DNA of 64,000 bases from Streptococcus sp. LYSM12. GTDB lineage: Bacteria; Bacillota; Bacilli; Lactobacillales; Streptococcaceae. The first letter of the stretch is position 1, and each line of letters starts with the position of its first letter. The DNA is taken from positions 75 through 64,074 of the forward strand of contig NZ_SPOZ01000008.1 in the NCBI RefSeq assembly GCF_004569635.1. The letters are read 5' to 3'. Under the pieces are notes generated by a model. The model did not search any database, had not been told where the DNA came from, and saw only the letters and a list, made by a program, of their open reading frames with translations. This document shows positions 48,428 through 58,327 of the stretch, in pieces. A program made the position numbers and the translations under genes.

Positions 48428-50515
48428 TTATTTCGGCTCTAATTTCAATGTCATAGCATTGATGGCAACAATAACGGTCGATAAGGACATGAGGACGGCG
48501 CCGAAGGCCGGACCCAAGGTAATGCCGATAGGAGCAAGGAGGCCAGCAGCAATTGGAATCGCGATAAAATTGTAGCCTGCTCCCCATACCAAGTTTTGTT
48601 TCATTTTACGTGTCGTCTTGTTTGCTAACTCGATAAAGGATTCAATATCCCCTGGATCAGACTGAGTAAGGATAATATCCGCAGAATCCAAAGCTACTTG
48701 CGTTCCAGCTCCGATTGCAATACCTACGTCTGCCAAGGCAAGGGAAGGTGCGTCATTGACCCCGTCTCCTACCATGATAACCGTCTTGTTTTGGTTTTTC
48801 ATGGACTCGACCAGCTTGTACTTATCTTCCGGAGATTGATTGGCTTGGTATTGAATACCTAGAACTTCTGCAACTCCTTGTGCAGCTTCCTCGTTATCAC
48901 CAGTAGCCATGAGTGGTTCAATTCCGTATTTTTTCAGCACCTCGATCAAGTTTCTGCTGGTTTCTTTCAGTTCATCTCCCAATGCGACAGCGCCGATTGC
49001 TTCATTATTTTCTACAAGGATACTTAAAGTAGCGCCTTTCGGAATATCCATACGCAATGCTTTTCCGTATGCCTTTTGGCTGATTAATTGATAGTGGTGG
49101 CCGTTCGCCTCCCCTTCTATTCCTGCTCCCGAAACGATTTCAATGGAGTCAAAGGAAACTGACTTAATGCCTTTCGCTTCAGCGTGGTTCACAATCGATT
49201 GGGCAATCGGGTGACTGGAGCCCGCCTCTATACCCGCCAACAAGCCTGTAATTTCTTCTTCAGAATATTTATCACTCAAAACAGTGACGTCCAAGACTTT
49301 AAATTCACCAGTTGTTAAAGTACCTGTTTTATCCAATACCATAACATCCGCTTTAGTAGTTAATTCCAAAGCTTCTCTATTTTTAACCAGTAATCCTCGG
49401 CTTGCACCCAAACTAGTACTACGTGATACTACCAAGGGAATAGCAAGACCCAAAGCATGTGGGCAGGCAATAACTAACGCAGTCACAGTAAAGATAACGG
49501 CTGTAGGTAAATCTGCAATGATCATCCAGGCTACTAGAGCGATTAAAGCTACTACAACGGCAATGTAGAACAACCAGCTAGCTACTTTGTGAGCCACATT
49601 CTCTGCTCGAGATGGTTGGCTTTGTGCTTGGCTGATTAATGTCTGAACCTGAGAAATGAAGGACTTATCGCCCGTCTGCTTTATTTCCACATAGAGGACT
49701 CCGCCACCATTGGTTGATCCACCGATGACCTCATCTCCGGGTTTTTTTTCAATTGGTTTCGATTCCCCAGTCACAAGCGCTTCGTTTACACGGGATTCTC
49801 CGCGGATAATGATACCATCAGCTGGAACATTTTCTCCTGCTTGAACACGGATAACATCTCCAATCTGAAGTTCAGACACAGGACGAGTCTCAATCGAATC
49901 GTCTTCTAAAACAACATGAGCATCTTTCGGCACCAACTCAGCCAATGCTTTTTGCGCGTCCCCTGCTTCACCCAATGCCTTCATTTCAATCCAGTGTCCT
50001 AATAACATGATTAAAATTAACGTTGTAAACTCAAAGAAGAAGTCCATGACATGTTCTCCGGTCACATATCGAGCGGCCACTGCGTAAAGACTATAGGCAT
50101 AAGAAACCGTTATTCCCAAAGTAATCAAGGACATCATGCCTGGAGCTTTTGAATTAAACTCATCTTTCGCACCCATGTAGAATGGTTTTCCGCCATAAAT
50201 GTATAGAATTGTTGCCAATACAGCTGCTACAACGTCTGCATAAGGAAAGATAATTTGGAAAGGCAACTGAATATCCATCATAGGCGTAATGAGTAAGATT
50301 GCAATTCCTAATGGGAGTGACTTCAAGAAAATCTCCTTAAAGCTACCGTGATGGTGGTGGGCATGCCCTCCCATTGCGCCATGATCCATTTCACTGTGAT
50401 CCATATTGCTGTGATCCATCTGACTATGTTCCATTTCATTATGGTCGTGTTTTGAGTGATCCATGTCGCCGTGATTATGATGACTATGTGACGAATGTTT
50501 TTTGTTATTTCTCAT
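48428..50515 (-). CDS. copB: Copper/silver P1B-type ATPase with CPH motif
   Basis: 695 residues. The N-terminus (about 55 residues) is a His/Met/Asp-rich metal-binding region with repeats like MDHS and NMDH. The membrane motif is CPH (VIACPHALGLAIP), which defines CopB-type P1B-3 pumps. Phosphorylation is at DKTGTLTTG and the hinge is [11 protein letters not shown]. It exports Cu or Ag ions. It lies last in the copY-copA'-copZ-copB operon. Confidence 0.93.
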   Translation of the reverse strand: MRNNKKHSSHSHHNHGDMDHSKHDHNEMEHSQMDHSNMDHSEMDHGAMGGHAHHHHGSFKEIFLKSLPLGIAILLITPMMDIQLPFQIIFPYADVVAAVLATILYIYGGKPFYMGAKDEFNSKAPGMMSLITLGITVSYAYSLYAVAARYVTGEHVMDFFFEFTTLILIMLLGHWIEMKALGEAGDAQKALAELVPKDAHVVLEDDSIETRPVSELQIGDVIRVQAGENVPADGIIIRGESRVNEALVTGESKPIEKKPGDEVIGGSTNGGGVLYVEIKQTGDKSFISQVQTLISQAQSQPSRAENVAHKVASWLFYIAVVVALIALVAWMIIADLPTAVIFTVTALVIACPHALGLAIPLVVSRSTSLGASRGLLVKNREALELTTKADVMVLDKTGTLTTGEFKVLDVTVLSDKYSEEEITGLLAGIEAGSSHPIAQSIVNHAEAKGIKSVSFDSIEIVSGAGIEGEANGHHYQLISQKAYGKALRMDIPKGATLSILVENNEAIGAVALGDELKETSRNLIEVLKKYGIEPLMATGDNEEAAQGVAEVLGIQYQANQSPEDKYKLVESMKNQNKTVIMVGDGVNDAPSLALADVGIAIGAGTQVALDSADIILTQSDPGDIESFIELANKTTRKMKQNLVWGAGYNFIAIPIAAGLLAPIGITLGPAFGAVLMSLSTVIVAINAMTLKLEPK

Positions 50516-50653
50516 TTTTAATTCCTCCTTATTATATTAGAGACTGATTTTAAAGTTTTAGAACTTTCTCATCTAACACTGCATATAATTCTCACGAAAA
50601 GGGTTCTATACTTTATCTCTAGCTACTATCTATGAATAAATGTTATTCGTACT

Positions 50654-50860
50654 TTATGCACTTAATACTGAATAGTTAGTTTCTGCTAAAGCAGCATTGA
50701 GCGTTTCGGTATCAATCTCTGTTTGACTTTCAAGTACTGCTTTTTTAGTCGCTAAATCAACCTCTACAGATTCAACCCCTTCAATAGCTGAAAATCTTTC
50801 TTGTACCGTGTTCGCACAACCTGCACATTTTACGCCATCTAATAAGATTTCTTTTTTCAT
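50654..50860 (-). CDS. copZ: Copper chaperone, heavy-metal-associated domain
   Basis: 68 residues with the motif GVKCAGCANTV (CxxC, Cys11 and Cys14 in LLDGVKCAGC) and the beta-alpha-beta HMA fold. It carries Cu(I) to pumps and to CopY. It lies between the copA remnant and copB, 138 bp before copB. Confidence 0.93.
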   Translation of the reverse strand: MKKEILLDGVKCAGCANTVQERFSAIEGVESVEVDLATKKAVLESQTEIDTETLNAALAETNYSVLSA

Positions 50861-50933
50861 TATTTTATTCCCCTTTTTTTATCTTCTCCTATTATATAGA
50901 ATAGGTAGAAGTTTAAATCCCAGATAAGCTACG

Positions 50934-51484
50934 TGTTTTCTAAACAACTGCTGGTTTGAATCGTCTTAACCGTAAAGCATTGAGCAAGACCGATACGGAG
51001 CTGAAACTCACGGCGACTGCCCCGCCAACATTGGACTCATCAATGGTCCGCCAAAAATATACAAAAGACCCATCGCAACTGGAATACCTACAAGGTTGTA
51101 AGCAAAAGCCCAGAACAAGTTTTGTTTAATGTTTCGTAGCGTTGCATGACTTAAATCAATCATAGTCAATACAGCGGTTAAATCATTACGCATAAGGACA
51201 ATATCAGCCGATTCAATCGCCACGTCTGTACCTGATCCAACTGCAATTCCGACATCTGCTTGAGCTAATGCGGGTGCATCGTTAATGCCGTCTCCAACCA
51301 TCGCTACCTTCTTGCCTGCCTCTTGTAGTTTTTTGACTTCCTCTGCTTTATCTTCAAGTAATACTTCACTTAATACACTGTCTATACCCACTTGCTTAGC
51401 AATCGCTTTGGCTGTTCGTTTGTTATCTCCAGTAATCATGATTACTTCAACACCGCGTCTTCTAAGTTCTTTAACAGCCTTCAT
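50934..51484 (-). pseudogene. copA: copA copper ATPase, 3' remnant with frameshift
   Basis: An open frame from 51484 gives [36 protein letters not shown] and the two last membrane segments of a CopA-type ATPase. The first ~580 residues (metal site, CPC, DKTG) are absent. Near 51020 a frameshift ends the frame with GQSP-stop, while another frame continues as VSVLLNALRLRRFKPAVV, the family's C-terminus. It is non-functional. The 5' break joins directly to the 3' end of copY. Confidence 0.88.
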
Positions 51485-51917
51485 GGCAATCGCATTGCCC
51501 TTCTGTACACTGACAATCCACTTCTTCTACTGCGAAAGATTTTTTTATCTCTAATATTTTCTCTAGTCGATCTATATCATCGAAGCTTAAAACATGATCT
51601 TCAATGATGCTTCCTATTACATTTCCGACTTTCTTATTGCAAATACGGTTAAAAATATCTTCTGCATAATCCCTTACGGCTTCTGTCTCTTCAATATTGG
51701 CAGTGTAAATAAACTTTCTACCTTCATGCTCTGTATTTAGTACGCCTTTTCCAACTAATCGACCTAAGATCGTTTTGATAGTGGATTGTGTCCAGTCCAT
51801 TTTTTCTTGCATTACGGAAATGACTTTTTTACTAGTTACTCGATCATTTGCCCAAACTACACGCATGACTTCCCATTCAGCATCTGTGATAGAAGTATTA
51901 AGTTCTATTGTGCTCAT
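51471..51917 (-). CDS. copY: Copper-responsive repressor CopY
   Basis: 148 residues. N-terminal BlaI/CopY winged helix ([14 protein letters not shown], then [18 protein letters not shown]). The C-terminal copper site is [11 protein letters not shown], the CxCx4CxC motif that binds Zn or Cu(I). Copper displaces it from DNA. The last codons (HEGC-stop) come from the copA remnant reading in another frame, so the C-terminus is chimeric, but the metal motif is intact. Confidence 0.92.
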   Translation of the reverse strand: MSTIELNTSITDAEWEVMRVVWANDRVTSKKVISVMQEKMDWTQSTIKTILGRLVGKGVLNTEHEGRKFIYTANIEETEAVRDYAEDIFNRICNKKVGNVIGSIIEDHVLSFDDIDRLEKILEIKKSFAVEEVDCQCTEGQCDCHEGC

Positions 51918-51938
51918 TTTCCTTTCCTCCTTGTTGTT

Positions 51939-51996
51939 TACGTATGTAAACGAATATGTTCAAAATAAGTTTACTATTGTAAACGAAATATGTCAA
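51939..51996 (-). promoter_or_regulatory. copY promoter with two cop boxes
   Basis: TACATACGTA (51939-51948, minus reading) matches the cop box KACANNYGTA exactly. TACAATAGTA (51972-51981) matches with one change. The upstream TTGACA (51991-51996) is a good -35, and a -10-like TAAACT follows at 17 bp. No other cop box is seen before copZ or copB, so this site should control the whole operon. Confidence 0.78.
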
Positions 51997-52013
51997 GTCT
52001 TTTTATTAAATTC

Positions 52014-52374
52014 TCACTTTTTGGGGTCAGTCCCTTAAAACTGAAAGTTTTAAAATGAAATTAGCCATCTACCTATACTGTGAGATGAAGGCTACGACTC
52101 ATTCTGATAACTCATCGATTTCATTTGATGACAGGTTTGGAGCTGTTAGGCAAATTTGCCAAGGCTAATCATAGCCTTGCTTTAGCCCAAAAAAGACATC
52201 CAAGAGATTTCTCTTGAATGTCTGTAAACGCTGATATAATCGTAGGTCGCTTTGCTTTAAATTATACTTTTTTCTTAAACATTTGATACGAGTAGGTATT
52301 TCTTGTGAGTAATTTTCATCAAAAATTTCATATATAATCTCCCTATAATCATGGAAAAGTAGTAAAAATAGTTG
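52014..52374. other. Intergenic region with IS3-end remnant and gene debris
   Basis: Around 52015-52035 the sequence TCACTTTTTGGGGTCAGTC resembles the right end of the IS3 remnant near 43560. On the minus strand the frame directly after the cadX stop stays open to 52165 (about 69 codons; contains KKYNLKQSDLRLYQRLQTF). It has no start or family I recognise. A hairpin AGACATCCAAGAGA/TCTCTTGAATGTCT lies at 52194-52223. Confidence 0.5.
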
Positions 52375-52713
52375 TTATCCTAGTTGATTAAAAAAATCTC
52401 TGATTTCCTCATCTTTTATAAAATAATATATAATTTTCCCCTCTCTTCTAGTGTCCAAGATGTTTTGATTGGCTAGTTTACGAAGATGGTGGGAGGCAGA
52501 TGCCATACTGAGATTTAATAAACAGGCTATATCGCAGACACAGAGTTCTTCGACGGCAAGGAGATAAAAGATGATATTTATCTGTTTATTATCGGTAAAT
52601 TTTGATAAAATGCGAAGTGATTTTTGGACTTTTTCCTTTTCAAGGTAGTTCGTTGCGGTTGTAACATTTTGTTGATTTATAACATCCACTTGACAGATAC
52701 TATCTTTTTTCAT
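52375..52713 (-). CDS. cadX: CadX-type ArsR/SmtB regulator
   Basis: 112 residues. Winged-helix ArsR fold with the metal-binding [11 protein letters not shown] and recognition helix SMASASHHLRKL; an N-terminal Cys7 (SICQVDV) may complete the site. It is encoded 12 bp after cadD, the standard cadDX arrangement, and should repress cadDX until Cd or Zn binds. Confidence 0.9.
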   Translation of the reverse strand: MKKDSICQVDVINQQNVTTATNYLEKEKVQKSLRILSKFTDNKQINIIFYLLAVEELCVCDIACLLNLSMASASHHLRKLANQNILDTRREGKIIYYFIKDEEIRDFFNQLG

Positions 52714-52725
52714 AATTTTTTTCTC

Positions 52726-53340
52726 CTAGCCTAACACAGCCCATAGCATGTCAAAGCTGTTGTTTTCAATCAGGATATACATCCCCAATCCTAAATAGAC
52801 AACGGCAATAAACCATCTGCTATATTTTTCCAAAGTTTCTCCAACAGAAGGGACTTGTGACAATTTTTGGGCAGAAAAAACCAAGAGATAAATCATGACT
52901 AGAAAGGTCAGTAAAGCCACTATCAAATTCGATAAATTTAAGGTAGTAAAATATGGGACAAAGACACCAATATTGTCAGCACCACAACTTGCAAAAGTAA
53001 TCATAGCGACTAGAAAAATCAGGTTTTTATTATCTTTGCTCAAACCTTCTTTGGCAATAGCTTCTCCATCAGAATCTCCTAAAAGCAAAACTTTGAGGCC
53101 TAGGAAAATTGGAATCAAACCGAGCAAACCTAAAATCTCTTTACTAGGAATATAATCTAAGACAAATGCAAAAAGCAAACTTAGCAATATTAGGCTAACA
53201 GAGCCTAGAAATTGTCCTAAATAGATGTTAATGATGTCTTTTCTGCTTTTTCTTTTGGCAAAAAATAACATTAGGATAATAAGTAAGTCTACGGCTGTCC
53301 CAGAATACAGGATTATTGAAGTAACAACATTTTGAATCAT
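52726..53340 (-). CDS. cadD: Cadmium resistance transporter CadD
   Basis: 204 residues from the ATG at 53340 (GAGGTG upstream); earlier in-frame methionines lie before the ribosome site. Five to six membrane segments, with the family blocks GTAVDLLIILMLFFA and FASCGADNIGVFVPYF. CadD proteins confer cadmium resistance by efflux. It forms an operon with cadX. Confidence 0.93.
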   Translation of the reverse strand: MIQNVVTSIILYSGTAVDLLIILMLFFAKRKSRKDIINIYLGQFLGSVSLILLSLLFAFVLDYIPSKEILGLLGLIPIFLGLKVLLLGDSDGEAIAKEGLSKDNKNLIFLVAMITFASCGADNIGVFVPYFTTLNLSNLIVALLTFLVMIYLLVFSAQKLSQVPSVGETLEKYSRWFIAVVYLGLGMYILIENNSFDMLWAVLG

Positions 53341-53349
53341 AAAACACCT

Positions 53350-53401
53350 CATTAAAATATATTTTTGAATGAATTTTAACATTAAACTTTGTAGATGTCA
53401 A
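53350..53401 (-). promoter_or_regulatory. cadDX promoter and operator
   Basis: TTGACA (53396-53401), 17-bp spacer, TAAAAT (53373-53378). An imperfect palindrome CATTCAAAAATATATTTTAATG lies between the -10 and the start codon, similar to the operators of the two cadCA operons here. Confidence 0.7.
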
Positions 53402-53413
53402 AGAGGTCATAGC

Positions 53414-54976
53414 CTAAATTGCTACAACCGCTCCATTTTTAAATTTAAATTTGGCTCCCTTATCCTCGTTAATCATGACACTCTCAACTAGTGATTCCCA
53501 TAATAATTCATCAAAATCGGTTAATACTTTCCCCAGCTTTTCTAAAGTTCCGATAAAGTCTTGCAATTCCTTATTCCTTTTAGATTTTTGCATCCTCTGG
53601 AGTTCTAGTGATTCAATATCCTGTACTATACCTTCATACTTTGAAGTCAGTTGATTATACTTTTTGAGGTACTTGTCTTGGTCTTGCCTTATAATGGCAT
53701 TTTCCGAAACTAGATTTGCAACTAACTGACTGACAACTTCTGCTTCAGTTTCAAGGACCTTTATCTGTTCGTCAATTACCTCAAGGTTTCCAATGGATAG
53801 TAATACATATAGATTGTCAATAACTTCAATCCTATTATCTAATACTTGATTTACCGCTGAGATGAACCACTGTATCACCTCCTCCTCAGTAACGTGAGGG
53901 GTAGAACATTTACTAATGCCTTTGTATTTTTCGTTACATTGATAAATCACCCTTCTGTATTTGGAGGTTGAATGCCATACCTTGCTACCAAAGAAATGAC
54001 CACAATCTCCGCATACAAGTTTTGAACTAAAGATTGTTGTGCTCGACTTTCTACCTTTATTTTCGAGCACTTGTTGAACTGCATCAAAGGTCTCTCTATC
54101 TACTATTGCTTCATGGTTATTCTCCACATAATACTGAGGCAACTCACCTCTGTTGATGTTCTTCTTTTTGGTCAGAAAATCAGTTGTATATGTTTTCTGT
54201 AGCAAGGCATCCCCTTTATACTTCTCATTTCTAAGCATTCGCTTGATTGTGGTTGCGTTCCAATGAGATTTGCCGCTAGGAGAAGGTATAACTTGTTCAG
54301 TCAAATCCTTTGCGATATGATATGGTGATTTTCCAATAAGAGCTTGCTGAAAGATATACCTAACAGTTTTGGCTTCATCCTGATCAACTACAATTGCCCC
54401 ATCTTCACCAGCCTTAAAGCCTAAAACATTGGTATAAGGAAAATGAACCTTCCCTTCTGCGAATTGTTTCCTTAAGCCCCAAGTCACGTTCTCTGAGATA
54501 CTCCGACTTTCTTCTTGTGCCAAACTAGACATGATGGTTATGAGTAGCTCACCTTTTGAATCTAATGTCCAAATGTTTTCTTTCTCAAAGTAGATTTCTA
54601 CACCTACCTCTTTCAACTGCCTAACCGTAGTCAGTGAGTCTACAGTATTCCTCGCAAATCGACTAACTGATTTTGTAATAATCAAATCGATTTTGCCATC
54701 AAGTGCATCTTCCACCATTGATTTGAAACCAGTTCTTAGTTTTGTATTTGTCCCACTGATACCTTCATCAGAGTACATTTTAACAAATTCCCAATCATCC
54801 CTCCCATTAATGTATTCAGAGTAGTATCGCATCTGTGATTCATAGCTTGTTGCTTGGACTTCATGGTCAGTTGATACCCTGGCATAGCCTGCAACTCTAC
54901 GCTTTTTCAAAGAGAATTCATCTGAACTTGACCTAATAATACTTGGTGTTGCCTCAATAGTAATTACTTTCTTCAC
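53414..54976 (-). CDS. Large serine recombinase (phage/ICE integrase type)
   Basis: 520 residues. Catalytic resolvase domain with YARVSTDHEVQATSYESQ (nucleophile Ser35), then a recombinase domain, a zinc-ribbon (KLVCGDCGHFFGSK with later CNEKYKGISKC) and a C-terminal coiled coil. The start is GTG at 54974-54976, overlapping the stop of the upstream recombinase remnant. It integrates or excises DNA without a tyrosine mechanism. It probably belonged to a Phi-m46.1-like prophage inside the ICE. Confidence 0.9.
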   Translation of the reverse strand: MKKVITIEATPSIIRSSSDEFSLKKRRVAGYARVSTDHEVQATSYESQMRYYSEYINGRDDWEFVKMYSDEGISGTNTKLRTGFKSMVEDALDGKIDLIITKSVSRFARNTVDSLTTVRQLKEVGVEIYFEKENIWTLDSKGELLITIMSSLAQEESRSISENVTWGLRKQFAEGKVHFPYTNVLGFKAGEDGAIVVDQDEAKTVRYIFQQALIGKSPYHIAKDLTEQVIPSPSGKSHWNATTIKRMLRNEKYKGDALLQKTYTTDFLTKKKNINRGELPQYYVENNHEAIVDRETFDAVQQVLENKGRKSSTTIFSSKLVCGDCGHFFGSKVWHSTSKYRRVIYQCNEKYKGISKCSTPHVTEEEVIQWFISAVNQVLDNRIEVIDNLYVLLSIGNLEVIDEQIKVLETEAEVVSQLVANLVSENAIIRQDQDKYLKKYNQLTSKYEGIVQDIESLELQRMQKSKRNKELQDFIGTLEKLGKVLTDFDELLWESLVESVMINEDKGAKFKFKNGAVVAI

Positions 54977-55915
54977 TAATATCGCCCCTCTCTAATTTCT
55001 ATAGGATATTTCCTTCCTTTTACTGGTATAACCCAGATGATACGTTGACCAAAATCATAATCGATGTGTTTAATATTATTTTCAACCCACTCTTTATCAG
55101 GGATAATGTCTAACTTGCTTTTAAAAGATGCCAAAAGTCGCTTTTCTCCTAACGTCCTACATGAACATGATGATGCTCCGAATCGATTTCGTGTTCGACA
55201 ATAATATCGTACAGTTTTATTAACTTGTTTTGAATCCACTTTAACAATCATCAAACATCCGCATTCTGAACATGAAATTTTGTCACGAAAGATACCTTTA
55301 TTTAAGTGGCTTTCTTGACTCATTAACTGATATCTTCGCTCCTTCTCATGAAGTACTAAATCAAAATATTCTTTTGTAACAATTGGCTCGTGTGCATTTT
55401 CAATGATGTACTTATTGCGTTGCCCTTTATTCCTTTTCGGATTCCTAGAGAATGCCTCACGATAGGTCTTCTGTAGGACAAGGCGACCAAAGTATGCTTC
55501 TTGCTTGAAGAATTCTCTGATACTTGCTACGGTAAATGGATTACTAAGCCTTGTTAAGACTTGTTCCTGATTGAGTTTATCAACTATCTGCTGTACCGAA
55601 TCTCCATCCAGATACCATTTAAAGACTTTTCTTATAACTTTTGCCTCATTAGGTTCAATCTGATATTGTTCTCCATCCCAACGGTATCCATACATATCCT
55701 GTGGAGTGTGCGGAATCCCTTTTTCAAACTTCTTTTGGATTCGCCATCTTATATTTTCACTCAGGTTTTGAGACTCCTCTTGAGCTACTGAGGCAAGGAG
55801 GGTTAACATCAATTCTCCTTCTGAGCTAAGACTATGTTGACAGAGAATGATGAAGACGACTATCGGAAACCCTTTCATAGGCCGCAACCTTAAATCTTGG
55901 CTTGCAGGGTGATTT
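54976..55915 (-). pseudogene. Large serine recombinase with internal deletion
   Basis: The long open part (LTLLASVAQEES onward, then zinc ribbon ISCSECGCLMIV) contains the recombinase and zinc domains. Just upstream another frame still reads PRFKVAAYERVSDSRLHHSL, the N-terminal strand with the catalytic serine, and then stops. The roughly 90 residues normally between them are missing and the frames do not match. The product from 55887 would lack the catalytic domain, so this recombinase is dead. It is paired with the intact one, as in two-recombinase phage systems. Confidence 0.85.
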
Positions 55916-56002
55916 TATGGGTTGTATTCTTCTAACTGTTCTCAAATTAATACACTCCTTTCGCTACTATATATCACTCTAATAGAAAAAAATATCCAGT
56001 TA

Positions 56003-56164
56003 TTAGGTCGATAATTGACTTATAAACGGTTGATATTTTTCAAGCATCAACTGCCTAAATAGTTCAAATTCCTCAATAGTGATTGCTCCATTATTTAGAA
56101 GTACCTTTGCTTGTATCATTGTTAGTTGGTAGGTCATCTCATTATTAATTTTTTTAACGTCCAT
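56003..56164 (-). CDS. SHOCT-like small protein upstream of the recombinases
   Basis: 53 residues from the ATG at 56164 with AGGAGG 7 bp upstream. The sequence contains LTMIQAKVLLNNGAITIEEF followed by an ELFRQLMLEKY stretch. This is like the short SHOCT-type proteins commonly encoded next to serine recombinases in phages of Firmicutes. The function is unknown, possibly regulatory. Confidence 0.75.
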   Translation of the reverse strand: MDVKKINNEMTYQLTMIQAKVLLNNGAITIEEFELFRQLMLEKYQPFISQLST

Positions 56165-56271
56165 ATTATCCTCCTACTTTACTAGGTAGGTTTGGGAGAG
56201 ATTTTTCCGCACTTTTTGAAAAAAAGGCAAAAAAAATAAAGCCTGATGTTCCCACCAGGCTTAAGACTTAA

Positions 56272-57741
56272 TTATGATATTCTAAACCAACCAACAACTT
56301 TACCAAGTTTGACAGTTCCAGTCGCATCATAGAGTGAGCCATCTCCCATCCAGACACGTTTCACTCGGCGAGTAATACCGCCACCACCAATTTCCAGTTG
56401 GTCATTGATACCATTCTTGTTGTGGTCAGAGTAGCCATCGACATTTTGTTCCACCCCATCAATGCTTGTACCATCTGAATCGGTAATACAAATGCCAATA
56501 TGACCATAAGGATGACCGTCCGTCTTAATAACATAGAAATCACCAGCTTTTGGATTTACTCCCCATGCATCTTTGATGACTGTAAAGCCATTGGATTTTG
56601 CTTTGGTTAAGCAATCAATGGCATTGGTGTAAGCCATGTCCTTGTCGGTCAACTCCTGTACAATCTTATCCACCAGACTGACGCATTGTCCTCCATAAGG
56701 GTTGGATGGAACAGCCACCTTTTGACCGACCTTGGACAATGCTGACGCAACCACTCGACTTGCAACACTGGTTGGAATAGCGGTTGTTGTCCTTGAAGCC
56801 GCATTGACCTTTAGAGTTTGTCCAACTTTTAAAATATCCGTCTTCTTCAAGCCATTTACCGCAAGAAGAGCATCAGCTGTTAAACCAAACTTCCGAGCGA
56901 TTCCATAATAGGTATCGCCTTTCTGTGCTTGATAGGTCTGCTCACTATGGCCTTTGGTTGTTCCTTCTACATCCTGCTCAAGCACCCAAGACTTGATTCC
57001 ATCAAGTAGATATGCTCTCTTACTGTTGGAATGGTGCACATTCTTCACTTGGAGGATTTTGTAGGTGCGCCCCTTGACCCAGTTGGCGATTTTCTGACCA
57101 GTCTGATAATGAGTCGCATGAGACAACACCCTAAGACTATCACCAACAAGATAGATTGGTTTTGAAGGAGTTCCTGAACTCCCAACGGTTGAACTGGGTG
57201 TCGAGGGAACTGTGGTCTTGACTTCAACTCCTGTTATAGCTGATATAAGAACTCTCGCAATATCCTCTTTCTTGTTCTCAAAAATCGCCATATCTTGTTC
57301 ATTATCAATGAAGGCAATTTCCACCAAACGATAGGTGTATCCACGACTTGCTGCTTGGTTGGCATTATAGAGCCAATCTACCTTCTTAATGCCACGATTT
57401 TGGAAAAAACGTGAAAGAAGAGATAGGATTGCCATATCTTCCTTATCCGCTTCTAAGGAAGACTGAATCAAGACTTCTGTCCCTTTGGCACTACCATTAA
57501 AGGCATTGAAGTGCAATTCAGTAATTGAGTCGTATCCCTTTCCAATACTGGTAATACTCCGATAATCATAAACATTTTGTACGGTAATAAAATCAATCTG
57601 TTGTCCACCGTACTTAGACATTAAGTTGGCTAATTCTCGAACCTTTCCTGCTTCTGTGATACCTAGTTTGGCATTCACTGCTCCAGGATCATAGCCTGTT
57701 CGCCCTTGTCCATGACCACAAATGACTAGATGTTTTCCCAT
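56272..57741 (-). CDS. Phage endolysin: amidase, SH3b, LysM and CHAP domains
   Basis: 489 residues. An N-acetylmuramoyl-L-alanine amidase-3 domain (1-170; HLVICGHGQGRTGYDPG, ELHFNAFNG, VEIAFIDN) is followed by an SH3b-like domain (195-255) and a LysM repeat (YQAQKGDTYYGIARKFGLTA, 270-312). The C-terminal CHAP domain (about 335-489) has Cys353 in GGQCVSLVD and His413 in PYGHIGIC. Two catalytic domains would cut both the amide and the peptide parts of peptidoglycan. It follows the holin gene by 6 bp. It is larger than most lysins. Confidence 0.93.
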   Translation of the reverse strand: MGKHLVICGHGQGRTGYDPGAVNAKLGITEAGKVRELANLMSKYGGQQIDFITVQNVYDYRSITSIGKGYDSITELHFNAFNGSAKGTEVLIQSSLEADKEDMAILSLLSRFFQNRGIKKVDWLYNANQAASRGYTYRLVEIAFIDNEQDMAIFENKKEDIARVLISAITGVEVKTTVPSTPSSTVGSSGTPSKPIYLVGDSLRVLSHATHYQTGQKIANWVKGRTYKILQVKNVHHSNSKRAYLLDGIKSWVLEQDVEGTTKGHSEQTYQAQKGDTYYGIARKFGLTADALLAVNGLKKTDILKVGQTLKVNAASRTTTAIPTSVASRVVASALSKVGQKVAVPSNPYGGQCVSLVDKIVQELTDKDMAYTNAIDCLTKAKSNGFTVIKDAWGVNPKAGDFYVIKTDGHPYGHIGICITDSDGTSIDGVEQNVDGYSDHNKNGINDQLEIGGGGITRRVKRVWMGDGSLYDATGTVKLGKVVGWFRIS

Positions 57742-57747
57742 ATCTTC

Positions 57748-58143
57748 TCACCTCTCATTGATTTGTTTTAAGATTGCTTGTAGTTTCTCAGATATTGGTA
57801 AACCAATTCGAACGGTATTTTCTAGAATACTTAACCCCTCATTACTGAGATAAAAGAAAATGACCATTGTTCGAATCGTTCCACCCTGCTTGATGATTGC
57901 AGTATCAATTAAATGACCTAGTGAAACTAAAAATAAAATGGCTATCTTTTTAAAGATGCCACGAAAACCGATACTACTTGACAATTGTTTCTCTACAACT
58001 GCCGCAAAAATTCCTGTTAGATAGTCAATAATAATGAAGACAAGTAGGGCATATAGGATACCATCCAACTCTCCAAATAGACTACCAATCAAGCCTCCAA
58101 TCATGGAAAATAAAATCTTATTAAGAGTTAACAGTTCCTTCAT
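57748..58143 (-). CDS. Phage holin (toxin secretion/holin family)
   Basis: 131 residues, three to four membrane segments, with the phage_holin_4 core LVFIIIDYLTGIFAAVVEK. It forms the membrane lesion that releases the endolysin encoded next. Its start overlaps the end of the upstream small phage gene by 23 bp. Confidence 0.92.
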   Translation of the reverse strand: MKELLTLNKILFSMIGGLIGSLFGELDGILYALLVFIIIDYLTGIFAAVVEKQLSSSIGFRGIFKKIAILFLVSLGHLIDTAIIKQGGTIRTMVIFFYLSNEGLSILENTVRIGLPISEKLQAILKQINER

Positions 58144-58327
58144 CGGTCACCTCACTTTCTACTGAACCTTCCTGCACAATGGTAGGGTCTGACCAATCCG
58201 GTTGACCATTCTCATCAAACCGCATCAGATAAAAACATTCATAGGTATCTACTACTTCAAACTGTTCCATTACGATTTTAAATTTTAATATTGATAAACG
58301 TCCTGCGTGATTGATATATTTTAACAC
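58121..58327 (-). CDS. Small phage protein before the holin
   Basis: 68 residues from a GTG at 58325-58327 with AGGAGG at a good distance. It is acidic, with FYLMRFDENGQPDWSDPTIV in the middle and no membrane segment. It is typical of short tail-end phage proteins upstream of lysis genes. The function is unknown. Confidence 0.75.
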   Translation of the reverse strand: MLKYINHAGRLSILKFKIVMEQFEVVDTYECFYLMRFDENGQPDWSDPTIVQEGSVESEVTDEGTVNS

